Positions 14,421 to 24,701 are shown, counted from the stretch's first letter. The stretch: 64,000 nucleotides of DNA from JAYFNU01 sp964460755 (GCA_964460755.1 CAYWQL010000006.1:1-64000); one strand, 5' to 3'. Numbers and translations: made by a program. The notes: generated from the sequence alone by a model not told the origin.

Positions 14421-15131
14421 ATGCCCGACGCGGAAAGAAAGATACCTGAGCATATCGGCGTTATTATGGATGGCAACGGACGGTGGGCGAAAAAGCGCCT
14501 GCTTCCCCGTAATGCAGGCCATATAAAAGGCGCCGAGGTATTCCAGACGATAACGCGTCATTGTGAAAAGCTTGGCGTTAAGGCGCTTACGGTTTATGCG
14601 TTTTCGACCGAAAACTGGTCGCGGCCGCAGGAAGAGGTAGACGCAATAATGAATCTTCTTCGGAAGTATCTTCACGACGCGTTCGGCTTCAAGGATGAAA
14701 ACATAAAAATTAATTTTATCGGCGAACGCTCGAGACTTGACGACGATATCGTTAAGCTTATGGAAGAAATTGAGGAAACCTCGAAGAACAATACAGGACT
14801 TATACTCAACGTCGCGGTCAACTACGGCGGCCGAGATGAGATAGCCTCTGCCGCACGGCGTATCGCGAAGGACGTAAAAGACGGAAGGATAGACGAAAAG
14901 GATATCGACGAGAATTTGTTTTCGAGTTATACCTATACCGCAGGGCAGCCCGAGGTCGATTTAATTCTTCGTCCGAGCGGCGAGGAAAGGATATCAAACT
15001 TCCTTTTGTGGCAGTGCGCTTATAGCGAGTTCATCTATATGGATACGCTTTGGCCCGATTTTACTCCGAAGGATTTGGATAGGGCAATCGACGAGTTTTC
15101 AAAAAGAAAAAGACGCTTTGGCGGAATATAA
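14421..15131 (+). CDS. uppS: isoprenyl transferase (undecaprenyl diphosphate synthase)
   Basis: A 236-residue cis-prenyltransferase that makes the C55 lipid carrier for wall polymers. The key motif HIGVIMDGNGRWAKKR carries the catalytic Asp and diphosphate-binding residues, then AFSTENWSRP, and the C-terminal RPSGEERISNFLLWQ with the arginines that bind isopentenyl diphosphate. It sits between frr and cdsA as in most Firmicutes. The product is used by the wall and O-acetylation systems elsewhere in the genome. Confidence 0.96.
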   Translation: MPDAERKIPEHIGVIMDGNGRWAKKRLLPRNAGHIKGAEVFQTITRHCEKLGVKALTVYAFSTENWSRPQEEVDAIMNLLRKYLHDAFGFKDENIKINFIGERSRLDDDIVKLMEEIEETSKNNTGLILNVAVNYGGRDEIASAARRIAKDVKDGRIDEKDIDENLFSSYTYTAGQPEVDLILRPSGEERISNFLLWQCAYSEFIYMDTLWPDFTPKDLDRAIDEFSKRKRRFGGI

Positions 15132-15140
15132 CGCTTATTT

Positions 15141-15166
15141 GGCGGGGAAAACCCGCCTTGATTTTT
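15141..15166 (+). terminator. weak hairpin between uppS and cdsA
   Basis: GGCGGG (15141-15146) and CCCGCC (15152-15157) form a 6-bp stem followed by TTGATTTTTG. The U-tract is interrupted, so it may only reduce read-through in the middle of the operon. Confidence 0.4.
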
Positions 15167-15185
15167 GTGACGGGGGGAAAGAGCA

Positions 15186-16043
15186 ATGAAAAAAAGACTG
15201 ATTTCTGTCGCTGTGGCGCTTGTGCTTTTGGCGGCTGTCATAGCTTGGATTGACACGCTGTTTATGAATGCAGTCCTGACTGCTATTGGCGCGATAGCGA
15301 TGTTTGAGGTGCTCAGAGCTTATAATCTTCATAAAAATTTATTGCTCGATATAGCCTATATTGCCTTCGTGTCGGTTACCGTATTCTTTGAGCTTTTCGG
15401 CGGCGACGGTTTTTTGGTCGCGACCGTTCTTCTTATCTTCGCCATCTTTAGTATAGCGATGTTCAACAAGAAGCAAAAGCACACCGTTTCGCAAATTGGC
15501 GCGTCGTTTTTAGCGGCGTTCGTCATTGCGCTTGGTTTTTCCGCAATGCTGTATTTACGCACGATGACCCCTTATGTCGGTGACCACAGAATAATGCTAA
15601 TTCTCGCGTTGGCGTTAGGGTGGATTTGCGACACCTGCGCGTTTTTTGCGGGCAAAGCCTTCGGTAAGGAAAAGCTTTGTTATGAAATCAGTCCAAACAA
15701 AACGGTGGCGGGAGCTATCGGCGGAATTGTTGGAACGCCGATTTTTGCGGTCGCGCTGTTGTGTGTGTATTCCTTGCTTGACAAGGCGACTGTTTTCGGC
15801 GGATTTTCTAAGGATTTAGGCGAGATTGTGTTTGTTGCGGCTATGGCTATGATTGGCGCGGCGGTTGGAATAATCGGCGACCTTTCGGCTTCGTATATCA
15901 AAAGAGAATGCGGCATAAAGGATTTCGGAAATCTTATGCCCGGACACGGCGGCGCTATGGACAGGGTCGACAGCGTGCTTTTTACGAGCGCCTACGCGGC
16001 TCTCGCGTTTAATTTGTTTTTTAGAATATTTGTGAATATTTAA
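15186..16043 (+). CDS. cdsA: phosphatidate cytidylyltransferase
   Basis: A 285-residue polytopic membrane enzyme that makes CDP-diacylglycerol from CTP and phosphatidate. Several hydrophobic helices cover the first two thirds. The family signature occurs late as SASYIKRECGIKDFGNLMPG followed by HGGAMDRVDS. The ribosome site is GGGGGGAAAG before ATG 15186. It depends on CTP and lies in the classical position between uppS and dxr. Confidence 0.94.
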   Translation: MKKRLISVAVALVLLAAVIAWIDTLFMNAVLTAIGAIAMFEVLRAYNLHKNLLLDIAYIAFVSVTVFFELFGGDGFLVATVLLIFAIFSIAMFNKKQKHTVSQIGASFLAAFVIALGFSAMLYLRTMTPYVGDHRIMLILALALGWICDTCAFFAGKAFGKEKLCYEISPNKTVAGAIGGIVGTPIFAVALLCVYSLLDKATVFGGFSKDLGEIVFVAAMAMIGAAVGIIGDLSASYIKRECGIKDFGNLMPGHGGAMDRVDSVLFTSAYAALAFNLFFRIFVNI

Positions 16044-16077
16044 AAAGCTTCACTAATATTTTTTAGGCGGGTATATT

Positions 16078-17232
16078 ATGGCGACAAAAAAACTTTCGAT
16101 ACTTGGGTCCACAGGCTCGATAGGCACTCAGGCGCTTTCGCTTGTCGACCCGCTTGGAATAAGAATCATATCCCTTTCGGGAAACAAAAACGCCGCTCTT
16201 CTTGAGGAGCAGGCGTTAAAATACAACCCCGAAAATGTATGCGCTGTCGACGAGACGACTGCTAAGGATTTAAAAATCAAATTGGCGCATACTGATATAA
16301 AGGTGCTTTGCGGCGAAGACGGGCTTTTGGAAATCGCGGGAGGCGATGAAAGCGACACGGTGCTTACGTCGGTCGTCGGCATAGCTGGGTTGCGCCCGAC
16401 AGTTGCGGCGATTGAAGCAAAAAAGGATATAGCCCTCGCCAACAAGGAAACACTTGTTGCGGGCGGAAAGCTTATAACCGAGCTTGTGAAAAAACAGGGG
16501 GTTAAAATGCTTCCTGTTGACAGCGAGCATTCGGCAATTTTTCAATGCTTGCAGGACGTTTATTCCGCAAAGACGCTTTCAAAGATTTTTCTAACGGCGT
16601 CGGGCGGACCCTTTTTCGGACGAACAAGAGAACAGCTTAAGGACGTCGGTGTAAAGGAAGCTCTCAACCATCCAAACTGGACGATGGGCAAAAAGGTGAC
16701 GATTGACAGCGCGAGCCTTATGAATAAAGGACTTGAATTAATTGAAGCTATGTGGCTTTTTTCTCTATCGCCCGACGAAATCGAAATCACCGTCCACCGC
16801 CAAAGCATAGTTCACTCTATGGTTGAGTTCATAGATGGTTCGGTTATTGCGCAGCTTGGCGTGCCGGATATGAGAACGCCTATACAGTACGCGCTGACCT
16901 ATCCGGACAGGGCGAAAAATGAGGTGAACAGGCTCACGATTGAACGTATGTCGTCGCTCACGTTTGAGCGTGCCGATGAGGGCACGTTCGAGTGTCTTGC
17001 GGCGTGCAAAAAGGCGGCGAAAATGGGCTCGCTTGCGCCTTGCTATGCGAATGGGGCAAACGAGGTCGCCGTAGAGGCTTTTTTGGACGGAAAAATCGGT
17101 TTTTTGGATATAGGAAGAGCGGTTACAAATGCGGTTAATAAAGCGAAAACCGTGGAACAATATAGTATTGACGAATTACTCGACGCGGACAAAGCCGCGC
17201 GCGAGCTTACAAGAGAGTATTTATTCAAATAG
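16078..17232 (+). CDS. dxr: 1-deoxy-D-xylulose 5-phosphate reductoisomerase
   Basis: A 384-residue NADPH enzyme forming methylerythritol phosphate, the committed step of the MEP isoprenoid route. The N-terminal nucleotide motif is LSILGSTGSIGTQAL. Metal and substrate residues occur in LPVDSEHSAIFQCL, LTASGGPFFGR and ATIDSASLMNKGLE-like text (read here as VTIDSASLMNKGLELIEA). Together with ispG downstream it shows that isoprenoids come from the MEP pathway. The length is standard. Confidence 0.96.
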   Translation: MATKKLSILGSTGSIGTQALSLVDPLGIRIISLSGNKNAALLEEQALKYNPENVCAVDETTAKDLKIKLAHTDIKVLCGEDGLLEIAGGDESDTVLTSVVGIAGLRPTVAAIEAKKDIALANKETLVAGGKLITELVKKQGVKMLPVDSEHSAIFQCLQDVYSAKTLSKIFLTASGGPFFGRTREQLKDVGVKEALNHPNWTMGKKVTIDSASLMNKGLELIEAMWLFSLSPDEIEITVHRQSIVHSMVEFIDGSVIAQLGVPDMRTPIQYALTYPDRAKNEVNRLTIERMSSLTFERADEGTFECLAACKKAAKMGSLAPCYANGANEVAVEAFLDGKIGFLDIGRAVTNAVNKAKTVEQYSIDELLDADKAARELTREYLFK

Positions 17233-17244
17233 TTTGGAGAGATT

Positions 17245-18288
17245 ATGGGCGTTATTATAACGATTGTTGCGTCGATTCTGGTTTTTGGAATAATAATTTT
17301 TGTGCATGAGCTCGGACATTTTATAGCCGCAAAAAAAAGCGGCATTAAGGTCAACGAGTTCGCTATCGGTATGGGCCCGAAGCTTTTCAGCAAAAAAAAG
17401 GGAGATACCACATACAGCCTGAGAGCTTTTCCTATTGGCGGCTTTGTCGCCATGGAGGGCGAGGACGAGGACAGCGACAGCCCTGGAGCGTTCAACAATG
17501 CGGCGGTCTGGAAACGGATTATCGTCGTCGCGGCGGGTGCGATAATGAACCTTTTGTTGGGCTATATCGTTATACTGATTCTCACTATTGCTCCAACAGA
17601 ATCAAATCTTCTCGGTTCGCGCACTATCGCGGCTTTTGCGGAAAACGCCGCGTCGCACGCTTCTGGTCTTGAGGTAAACGATTCGATTGTCGCGATTAAC
17701 GGTCGGAAGGTTTATCTAATCACAGATATTCAATATGAGCTCATTAAGCTTAAGGACGGAAGAGCCGATATGACGGTTATCCGCGACGGAGAAAGGGTTG
17801 AGCTTAAAAATATTCAGTTTGATATGACGGAATATGAAAACGGAATGAGGGGCATCGTCTTCGATATGCAGTTCTACGGGGTGCAGAAGACCTTTGGCAA
17901 CGTTATAACCTATTCCTTCCGCTGGACCTGCTCTATAGCCCGTCAGATTTTCCTGTCTGTTGTCGACCTTATTACGGGAAATATTGCCGTCAACCAGCTT
18001 TCGGGACCGGTAGGAATAATTTCTGTTATTAGCGACGCCGCCAAGGTCGGATTCCTGTCGGTATTGACCCTTTTGGCGTTTATCTCGATTAATCTTGGCA
18101 TATTCAATATTTTACCGCTTCCCGCACTCGACGGCGGACGTCTTGTATTTCTTGTCTTCGAGGCGATAACAAAGAAAAAGCTCAATTCAAAGTACGAGGC
18201 GCTTGTTAACGGTATCGGCTTTGCGCTTTTGATTTTGCTGATGGTGTTTGTGACGTACAATGATATTTCATCGCTTGTAACGAGGTGA
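17245..18288 (+). CDS. rseP: site-2 intramembrane metalloprotease RseP/RasP
   Basis: A 347-residue zinc protease in the membrane. The first helix carries the HExxH motif (FVHELGHFIAA, near residue 24), a PDZ domain lies in the middle (about 125-195), and the third metal ligand is in the LPLPALDGGRLV segment near residue 290. It cleaves membrane-anchored anti-sigma factors and signal peptide remnants in other Firmicutes. It is shorter than the E. coli form, with a single PDZ domain as in Bacillus RasP. Confidence 0.94.
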   Translation: MGVIITIVASILVFGIIIFVHELGHFIAAKKSGIKVNEFAIGMGPKLFSKKKGDTTYSLRAFPIGGFVAMEGEDEDSDSPGAFNNAAVWKRIIVVAAGAIMNLLLGYIVILILTIAPTESNLLGSRTIAAFAENAASHASGLEVNDSIVAINGRKVYLITDIQYELIKLKDGRADMTVIRDGERVELKNIQFDMTEYENGMRGIVFDMQFYGVQKTFGNVITYSFRWTCSIARQIFLSVVDLITGNIAVNQLSGPVGIISVISDAAKVGFLSVLTLLAFISINLGIFNILPLPALDGGRLVFLVFEAITKKKLNSKYEALVNGIGFALLILLMVFVTYNDISSLVTR

Positions 18289-18293
18289 GAAGT

Positions 18294-19325
18294 ATGACTA
18301 AGAAGGTTAAAATCGGTTCGGTTACTATCGGCGGCGGCGAAAAAATCGCGGTTCAGTCGATGCTTAACGTACACAATTCAAATATTGACGGCAATGTCGA
18401 GCAGGCAAAGCAGCTTGAGGCGGCCGGGTGCGATATTATTCGTGCGGCTATTCCGAATATCGACGCCGTAAAGCTTATTCCCGCGATAAAACGCGCGGTT
18501 GGTATTCCGCTTGTTGCCGACATACATTTCGATTATAAGCTCGCTCTCGAAAGCGTGGCGGCCGGAGTTGACAAGGTTAGAATTAACCCGGGCAACATTG
18601 GCGACGAGGGAAGGGTAAAAGAGGTTGTCGAGGCGTGTAAGCGAAGAAATGTGCCCATTCGCGTCGGCGTAAATTCGGGCTCGGTCGAAAGGTCTATTCT
18701 TGCGAAGTACGGCGCGCCGACAGCCGAGGCGCTTGTTGAGAGCGCTTTTTTCCATACGTCGCTTATTGAAAAATTCGACTATGACAATATCGTGATTTCC
18801 ATTAAATCGTCGAACATAAAAACAATGATAGAAGCCTATCGCCTTGCAAGCGAAAAATGCGATTATCCGCTTCATCTCGGCGTGACCGAGGCGGGTACAT
18901 ATAATATCGGGCTTATTAAGTCGTCAATCGGTATAGGGTCGCTTCTTTGCGACGGGATAGGCGATACCATAAGGGTTTCGCTTACCGACAGCCCCGTGCT
19001 TGAGGTTAAGGCTGGACGGGATATTCTAAAAGCACTCGGCAAGGGCGACGGGGTGACTATCGTTTCCTGCCCCACCTGCGGGCGAACCGAAATTGACCTT
19101 ATATCCATTGCCAAAGAGGTTGAAGAAAAAACGGCGAACATAAACAAAAGCATAAAAATCGCGGTAATGGGCTGCGTCGTCAACGGGCCGGGAGAGGCCG
19201 CCGAGGCGGATATCGGTATCGCGGGCGGAAAGGACAGCGCCGTGCTCTTTAAAAAGGGCGTTGTTATAAAAAAAATCAGCGGAGATATAGCTAAAGAGCT
19301 ATTAAATGAAATAGATAAGCTTTAG
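18294..19325 (+). CDS. ispG: 4-hydroxy-3-methylbut-2-enyl diphosphate synthase (GcpE)
   Basis: A 343-residue [4Fe-4S] enzyme of the MEP pathway. Cluster cysteines are in VSCPTCGRTEID and MGCVVNGPGEA. The N-terminal barrel has QSMLNVHNSNIDG and VADIHFDYKLAL. ATG 18294 is used because GAGGTGA (18282-18288) serves it; the in-frame GTG at 18285 is part of that site. It sits where many Bacilli have proS, as in other Clostridia. Confidence 0.95.
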   Translation: MTKKVKIGSVTIGGGEKIAVQSMLNVHNSNIDGNVEQAKQLEAAGCDIIRAAIPNIDAVKLIPAIKRAVGIPLVADIHFDYKLALESVAAGVDKVRINPGNIGDEGRVKEVVEACKRRNVPIRVGVNSGSVERSILAKYGAPTAEALVESAFFHTSLIEKFDYDNIVISIKSSNIKTMIEAYRLASEKCDYPLHLGVTEAGTYNIGLIKSSIGIGSLLCDGIGDTIRVSLTDSPVLEVKAGRDILKALGKGDGVTIVSCPTCGRTEIDLISIAKEVEEKTANINKSIKIAVMGCVVNGPGEAAEADIGIAGGKDSAVLFKKGVVIKKISGDIAKELLNEIDKL

Positions 19326-19333
19326 AGGAACGA

Positions 19334-22300
19334 ATGGCGGAAAATTTGAAGATGCTTTTTCCCGATTTTCAAAACGGGAACGAAGTGAATGCGAAAATTG
19401 AAAAGCTTACTGTCAGCAAAGACGGAAAAGAAATTTTTCTGTCTTTGTTTTGTGATAAATATAATTCTGAATACCTCAACGGCTTTTTGGGTTTTCTGAA
19501 AAATGAATACAACGAATATGATGTAAGCCTTGAGGTGTTTTTTCCGCGCGAGGCTTTTTGCGAAAGCGCGTTTTTCTATGTTCTTCGAAAGGTTAGCGGA
19601 AAAGGCTTGCCCGTCAACGGCTTTTTTAACGGGAGCAAAATAAGCATTGACGCAGACAAAATCGACGTCGAGCTTACCCACGGCGGTTTGAAGGTGCTCG
19701 AAAATATGGAGTTTTCGCGAATATTCGCCTTGGAGGTAAAAAAGAGCTTCGGCTTTATGCCTACGGTTAGCTTTTCCGGGGTAACGGAAATAAAAATGGA
19801 AGAAATGAAGCCTATTACCGACGACGCTCCGACTGCTTCGGAAAAGTCGACGACGGCGCATACCGAAAAGCCGCAGCGAGCGAAAAACGCTCTAACGCAA
19901 GCTGACGTTAAGAACAAATATCTTGATTTAGAGGACGAGAGCTATACGACCGTATTGGGCAAAAAGCCTTCGCTTGACGCGATAAAGCCGTTGATTGAGG
20001 TTGTCGGCGACGGCGGAAAATGTACCGTTTGGGGCGACGTCTTTTTTGTTGACACCCGTGAAACACGAAACAAAAATACCGTTTATACCGTGTCGATAAC
20101 CGATTATACGAGCTCGATTAACATAAAGCTTTTCGACCGCTCGAACGAGTATAAGGCGCTCGGCTCCGTCGCGGCGGGGGATACCCTCGTTGTCGGGGGC
20201 GAGGTAGCACACGACCGATATGAAAACGAGTTTGTTCTTACGCCCTATAACATAATAAAGGTTAATAAGAAGCACAAAAAGGACCTTGCCGAGCGCAAGA
20301 GAATAGAGCTTCATTTACATACGAATATGTCAACTATGGACGGTATTCCTTCGGCTGCAGACGCGGTTATGCGGGCGGCGGAGTACGGACACGAGGCGGT
20401 CGCGATAACCGACCACGGCGTTGTTCAAGCCTTCCCCGACGCTTATGCCGCCGTTTCGAACGCGAGAAAGTTGCGCCCTGATTTCAAGGTGCTCTTCGGC
20501 GTCGAGTGCTATTACGTCGACGACTCGACAAAGGCTGTTTCGGGTTATTCCGAGGTTGGCATTGACGGCGAGATAGTCTGTTTCGATCTCGAGACGACGG
20601 GACTTTCCGCGATGTCGGACAGGATAATAGAAATTGGCGCAGTTCGGATTAAAAACGGCGAAATTATAGATAGCTTTGACACCTTCGTTTTTCCGGAACG
20701 CGACATACCCGAGCGCATAACAGAGCTTACGGGAATAACTGACGACGATGTTAAGGGAGCGCCTTGCGAGAGGGAAGCGCTGCTTGAGTTTTTTGCTTAT
20801 GCGAAGGACCTTCCGCTTATGGCGCACAATGCGTCGTTTGATATGTCCTTTCTTGAAGCGGGAATCAGACGCTGTTTAATTGATAAAAAATCGGTTTCGG
20901 TCGATAGCCTTGCTATATCGCAGGCTCTTCTTCCTGACCTTAAAAAACACAAGCTCGACAGTCTTACGTCACATTTTAAGCTGCAAAACTTTGAGCACCA
21001 TAGGGCAAACGACGATGCTGCGGCGCTTGCGAGAATATACTTTAAGCTTATGCCGATGATGAAGGAAGTCGGTATAGAAAAGCTTTCGGATATAAATGAC
21101 AAGCTTGGCGGAAAGGGATACAAGCATTCCCGTCCGAACCATATGATTTTGCTTGTCAAGAACGCGGTCGGACTTAAAAATCTTTATAAGCTGGTTTCGT
21201 TAAGCCATCTTGAATATTTCCACAGCCGCCCGCGCATTCCGCGAAGCGAGCTTATGAGGTATAAGGAGGGGCTTATTATAGGCTCGGCATGTGAGCAGGG
21301 CGAGGTGTATAAAGCGCTTGTTGAGGGTAAGCCGTGGGAGGACGTCGAGGAGCTTTCAAGAAAGTACGACTATCTTGAAATCCAGCCCGTTGAGAACAAC
21401 AGATTTATGGTTGCGAACGGTACGCTTCAAAGCGAAGACGAAATACGTGAAATTAACAAGCAGGTCGTAAAGCTTGCCAAACAAACGGGTAAGCCGGTCT
21501 GCGCGACCTGCGACGTCCATTTTCTTGACGAAAAGGACGAGATATATAGGCGGATTTTAATGCATGGCATAGGCTTTTCTGATGCGGGGGAAAGCACCAT
21601 GCTTACCTTCCGTACGACTGACGAGATGTTGGAGGAGTTTTCATATTTAGGTAAGGAAACTGCCGAGGAGGTCGTAATTGACAACCCGAAGATTATTTCG
21701 GATATGATTGAAAGCGACATTCTGCCCATACCAAAGGGAACCTTTACCCCGTCAATAGACGGTGCGGAGGAAACGCTTTTGTCGACTGCGAAGGAGTCAC
21801 TGCATCGTATTTTCGGGGACAATCCGCCCGAAAGCGTAGAGGCGAGAATGAACAAAGAACTCGAGTCGATTATCGGAAACCAGTATTCGGTGCTGTATGT
21901 TATAGCCCAAAAGCTTGTTGCCAAGTCGGAAAGCGACGGATATCACGTCGGCTCGCGTGGTTCTGTCGGCTCGTCTTTTATAGCCTTTTTGCTCGGCATA
22001 TCTGAGGTTAACCCCATAGCGCCGCACTATATATGTAAAAAGTGCAAGTATTTTGAATTTGTCGACGACGTCGGCTCGGGCTTCGATTTGCCCGACAGGG
22101 CTTGCCCCGTGTGCGGCGAAAAGCTTTTCGGCGACGGGCAGGACATTCCGTTTGAAACCTTCCTTGGCTTTAAGGGGGACAAACAGCCTGATATTGACCT
22201 CAATTTCTCGTCGGAATACCAGTCGCAGGCGCACAGATACACAGAAGAGATTTTCGGCAAAGACCACGTTTTTAAAGCGGGAACTATTTCCGCATTAAAG

Positions 22301-23626
22301 GATAAAACAGCGTACGGCTATGTGAAAAAGTACCTTGAGGACAGCGGACATATGGTAAGCAAGGCGGAGGAAAGCAGGCTTGCGCTGGGCTGTGTTGGAG
22401 TTAAGAGAACGACGGGACAGCATCCCGGCGGAATGGTAGTTGTACCGCAGGGGTATGATATAACAGATTTTTGCCCTGCCCAACACCCCGCGGATAAATC
22501 CGACGCCGACGTTATCACGACCCACTTCGACTTCAACTCTCTTCACGATACCCTTTTGAAGCTTGACGAGCTCGGTCACGAGGTTCCGACGATGTATCAC
22601 TATATTGAAGCCCTCACGGGGGTGAACGTCGCCGATATACCCATGAACGACCGTAATGTCTTTAAGCTTTTCACTTCTGTCGAGCCTCTTGGAATAACCG
22701 AGCAGGACGTTGACAGCAAGACAGGCACCTTCGGTATCCCCGAAATGGGTACCGAAACGGTAAGAAGGCTTTTGATTGAATCCAATCCACAGACCTTTGC
22801 CGACCTCGTTCAGGTGTCGGGACTTTCTCACGGAACCGATGTTTGGGCGAACAACGCCCAAGACCTTATCGCGAAGAATATTTGCACAATTAAGGACGTT
22901 ATCGGAACGCGCGACAGTATTATGACCGAGCTTATAAAAATGGGTGTTCCGAACGCCATGGCTTTCGAGATAATGGAGATAACCCGTAAGGGAAAATTTA
23001 TGGCGAAGCACACCGACGAGCACATAAAAACTCTTAAGGAAAACAACGTGCCCGAGTGGTACATCGAAAGCTGTAAAAAGATTAAGTATATGTTCCCAAA
23101 GGCTCACGCGGTAGCTTACGTTACGTCTGCTGTTCGCCTGGCGTGGTTCAAGCTTTATTATCCGATTGAGTTCTATTCAACCTACTTTACCGTAAGGGGA
23201 AGCGATATTGACGTTGATGCGGCTCTTGGCGGCAAGGAGAAGGCGAAAAGAAAGCTTATTGAAATGAAAGCGCTTCTTCGCGACGACTCAAAGCGGGTGG
23301 CGAAGGACGAGGACACATACGTCGTGCTTCAGATGATTTGCGAAATGTTAAGCCGCGGATACGAGTTTTTGCCCATAGATATACGCTATTCCGACGCGAC
23401 GCGGTATCTTGTTGAGGACGGAAAGCTTCGGCTTCCCTTTATTTCGGCTAAAGGCGTAGGCGAAAACGCGGCGAAATCCTTAAGCGAAGCGCTTAAGAAA
23501 AAGGAATATGTTTCCGCGGAGGAGATGTTAAGCGAGCCGGGCGTCACGCCGTCGCTTCTCGACGCGCTCGATAAGCTGGGGGCGCTCGGAAATCTTCCGA
23601 AAACCAGCCAGCTCACGCTCTTTTAA
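19334..23626 (+). CDS. polC: DNA polymerase III PolC-type, alpha subunit with proofreading exonuclease
   Basis: A 1430-residue replicative polymerase of low-GC Gram-positives. The N-terminal domain is followed by an OB fold (about 215-320) and a PHP domain starting LHLHTNMSTMDG. A DEDDh exonuclease is inserted at about 412-580 (CFDLETTGLSAMSDRIIEIG). A zinc-binding cysteine set (CKKCKYFEF and CPVCG) comes next, with the polymerase active site PDIDLNFSSEYQ near residue 950. The length agrees with Bacillus PolC (about 1437). It ends the conserved block and faces the pseudouridine synthase gene across a shared terminator. Confidence 0.98.
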   Translation: MAENLKMLFPDFQNGNEVNAKIEKLTVSKDGKEIFLSLFCDKYNSEYLNGFLGFLKNEYNEYDVSLEVFFPREAFCESAFFYVLRKVSGKGLPVNGFFNGSKISIDADKIDVELTHGGLKVLENMEFSRIFALEVKKSFGFMPTVSFSGVTEIKMEEMKPITDDAPTASEKSTTAHTEKPQRAKNALTQADVKNKYLDLEDESYTTVLGKKPSLDAIKPLIEVVGDGGKCTVWGDVFFVDTRETRNKNTVYTVSITDYTSSINIKLFDRSNEYKALGSVAAGDTLVVGGEVAHDRYENEFVLTPYNIIKVNKKHKKDLAERKRIELHLHTNMSTMDGIPSAADAVMRAAEYGHEAVAITDHGVVQAFPDAYAAVSNARKLRPDFKVLFGVECYYVDDSTKAVSGYSEVGIDGEIVCFDLETTGLSAMSDRIIEIGAVRIKNGEIIDSFDTFVFPERDIPERITELTGITDDDVKGAPCEREALLEFFAYAKDLPLMAHNASFDMSFLEAGIRRCLIDKKSVSVDSLAISQALLPDLKKHKLDSLTSHFKLQNFEHHRANDDAAALARIYFKLMPMMKEVGIEKLSDINDKLGGKGYKHSRPNHMILLVKNAVGLKNLYKLVSLSHLEYFHSRPRIPRSELMRYKEGLIIGSACEQGEVYKALVEGKPWEDVEELSRKYDYLEIQPVENNRFMVANGTLQSEDEIREINKQVVKLAKQTGKPVCATCDVHFLDEKDEIYRRILMHGIGFSDAGESTMLTFRTTDEMLEEFSYLGKETAEEVVIDNPKIISDMIESDILPIPKGTFTPSIDGAEETLLSTAKESLHRIFGDNPPESVEARMNKELESIIGNQYSVLYVIAQKLVAKSESDGYHVGSRGSVGSSFIAFLLGISEVNPIAPHYICKKCKYFEFVDDVGSGFDLPDRACPVCGEKLFGDGQDIPFETFLGFKGDKQPDIDLNFSSEYQSQAHRYTEEIFGKDHVFKAGTISALKDKTAYGYVKKYLEDSGHMVSKAEESRLALGCVGVKRTTGQHPGGMVVVPQGYDITDFCPAQHPADKSDADVITTHFDFNSLHDTLLKLDELGHEVPTMYHYIEALTGVNVADIPMNDRNVFKLFTSVEPLGITEQDVDSKTGTFGIPEMGTETVRRLLIESNPQTFADLVQVSGLSHGTDVWANNAQDLIAKNICTIKDVIGTRDSIMTELIKMGVPNAMAFEIMEITRKGKFMAKHTDEHIKTLKENNVPEWYIESCKKIKYMFPKAHAVAYVTSAVRLAWFKLYYPIEFYSTYFTVRGSDIDVDAALGGKEKAKRKLIEMKALLRDDSKRVAKDEDTYVVLQMICEMLSRGYEFLPIDIRYSDATRYLVEDGKLRLPFISAKGVGENAAKSLSEALKKKEYVSAEEMLSEPGVTPSLLDALDKLGALGNLPKTSQLTLF

Positions 23627-23635
23627 AAAAATTAA

Positions 23636-23663
23636 AACGCCGTTCTTTTTTAAGAACGGCGTT
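23636..23663. terminator. bidirectional terminator between polC and the pseudouridine synthase gene
   Basis: AACGCCGTTCTT (23636-23647) and AAGAACGGCGTT (23652-23663) give a 12-bp stem with a TTTT loop. It has A-runs on the left and T-rich sequence on the right, so it can serve both convergent genes. Confidence 0.85.
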
Positions 23664-23673
23664 AATCTTTAAT

Positions 23674-24621
23674 TTAAAAATACTCTTTCATAAATGGAAC
23701 GTTGCTTATCTCAAACCGCCTTTTATCGAGATATTTAAGCGCACCGCTGTAATCGCTTTCAAGAGCAAATTCAATCGAGTAGGCACAAAGAAGCTGGCGG
23801 GTCAGTTTATGCTGTTGGTTAAGCTTTGTGTCGCCGTATTTGAGGTCGCCAAGGACCGGTGCGCCGAGAAAAGCGGCGTGCGCCCTAATCTGGTGAGGTC
23901 GACCTGTAAGAAGTCCGACCTCGACGAGGGAAAGCCCGCTTTTATGTTTTAGCGTTCGAAAGGCGGTAGTTATGTCCTTTGATTCGGTTGTCGATTTTTT
24001 CAGAACGGTTACCTTATTGTTTTTTTCATTCTTGGTAAGATACGCAGTATATGTGCCGTCCTTTATCGTTCCGGCAAGGACGGCGATGTATTTTTTGTTT
24101 ATTTGGCGTGTTTTTATGATTTCGCCCATTTCGCGAAGGGCTTCGGCGTTCTTCGCCGCGACGACGATGCCGCTTGTGCCTTGGTCAAGACGATTGCAAA
24201 GCGCGGGGGTGAAGCCCACGCTGCTGTTCGGTGAATATTCTCCGCCTTCATAGAGATAACGTAAGAAGCGATTTATAAGTGAGTCGAGGCTTGCCTTGCT
24301 GTCGGAATGGCACACGACGCCTGCCTGTTTATTGATTAGCGCAATATTTTTGTCTTCATAAATAATTTCTATATTCTTTGACGCGCGCATAAAGTCGGGA
24401 GCTTTTTTTTCTTCCGCGAGAAGCTCGTCGGAAATATACAGCTCGAGCGTATCACCCTCGTTGAGCCTCGTCGACGCTTCGCACCGCTTGCCGTTAAGCT
24501 TTATGCGCTTAAGGCGAAGATATTTATACATAAGCCCTGCGGTGAGCGACGGAACGCACCGCTCGAGGTATCGGTTGAGCCTTATTCCGTTGTCTGCCTT
24601 TGAAACAGTAAAGGATTTCAT
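23674..24621 (-). CDS. RluA-family pseudouridine synthase
   Basis: A 315-residue protein with an N-terminal S4 RNA-binding domain (RLNRYLERCVPSLT to about 60) and a RluC/RluD-type catalytic domain. The catalytic aspartate is in CNRLDQGTSGIVV; the usual HRLD is NRLD, a change common in Firmicutes and not inactivating. Later motifs are LTGRPHQIRAHAAFLG and GDLKYG. It isomerises uridines in rRNA, but the exact site cannot be told from sequence. It is divergent from radC with about 80 bases between them. Confidence 0.88.
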   Translation of the reverse strand: MKSFTVSKADNGIRLNRYLERCVPSLTAGLMYKYLRLKRIKLNGKRCEASTRLNEGDTLELYISDELLAEEKKAPDFMRASKNIEIIYEDKNIALINKQAGVVCHSDSKASLDSLINRFLRYLYEGGEYSPNSSVGFTPALCNRLDQGTSGIVVAAKNAEALREMGEIIKTRQINKKYIAVLAGTIKDGTYTAYLTKNEKNNKVTVLKKSTTESKDITTAFRTLKHKSGLSLVEVGLLTGRPHQIRAHAAFLGAPVLGDLKYGDTKLNQQHKLTRQLLCAYSIEFALESDYSGALKYLDKRRFEISNVPFMKEYF

Positions 24622-24634
24622 AAAAACACCTTAT

Positions 24635-24662
24635 TTGATTTATAGCAGAAATAGTATATAAT
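24635..24662 (+). promoter_or_regulatory. candidate promoter of radC
   Basis: TTGATT (24635-24640) and TATAAT (24657-24662) with a 16-base spacer, in the divergent gap. Confidence 0.55.
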
Positions 24663-24701
24663 AATAAATAAAATAAGTAAAGCCAAGGAGCGCCGAACAA
24701 G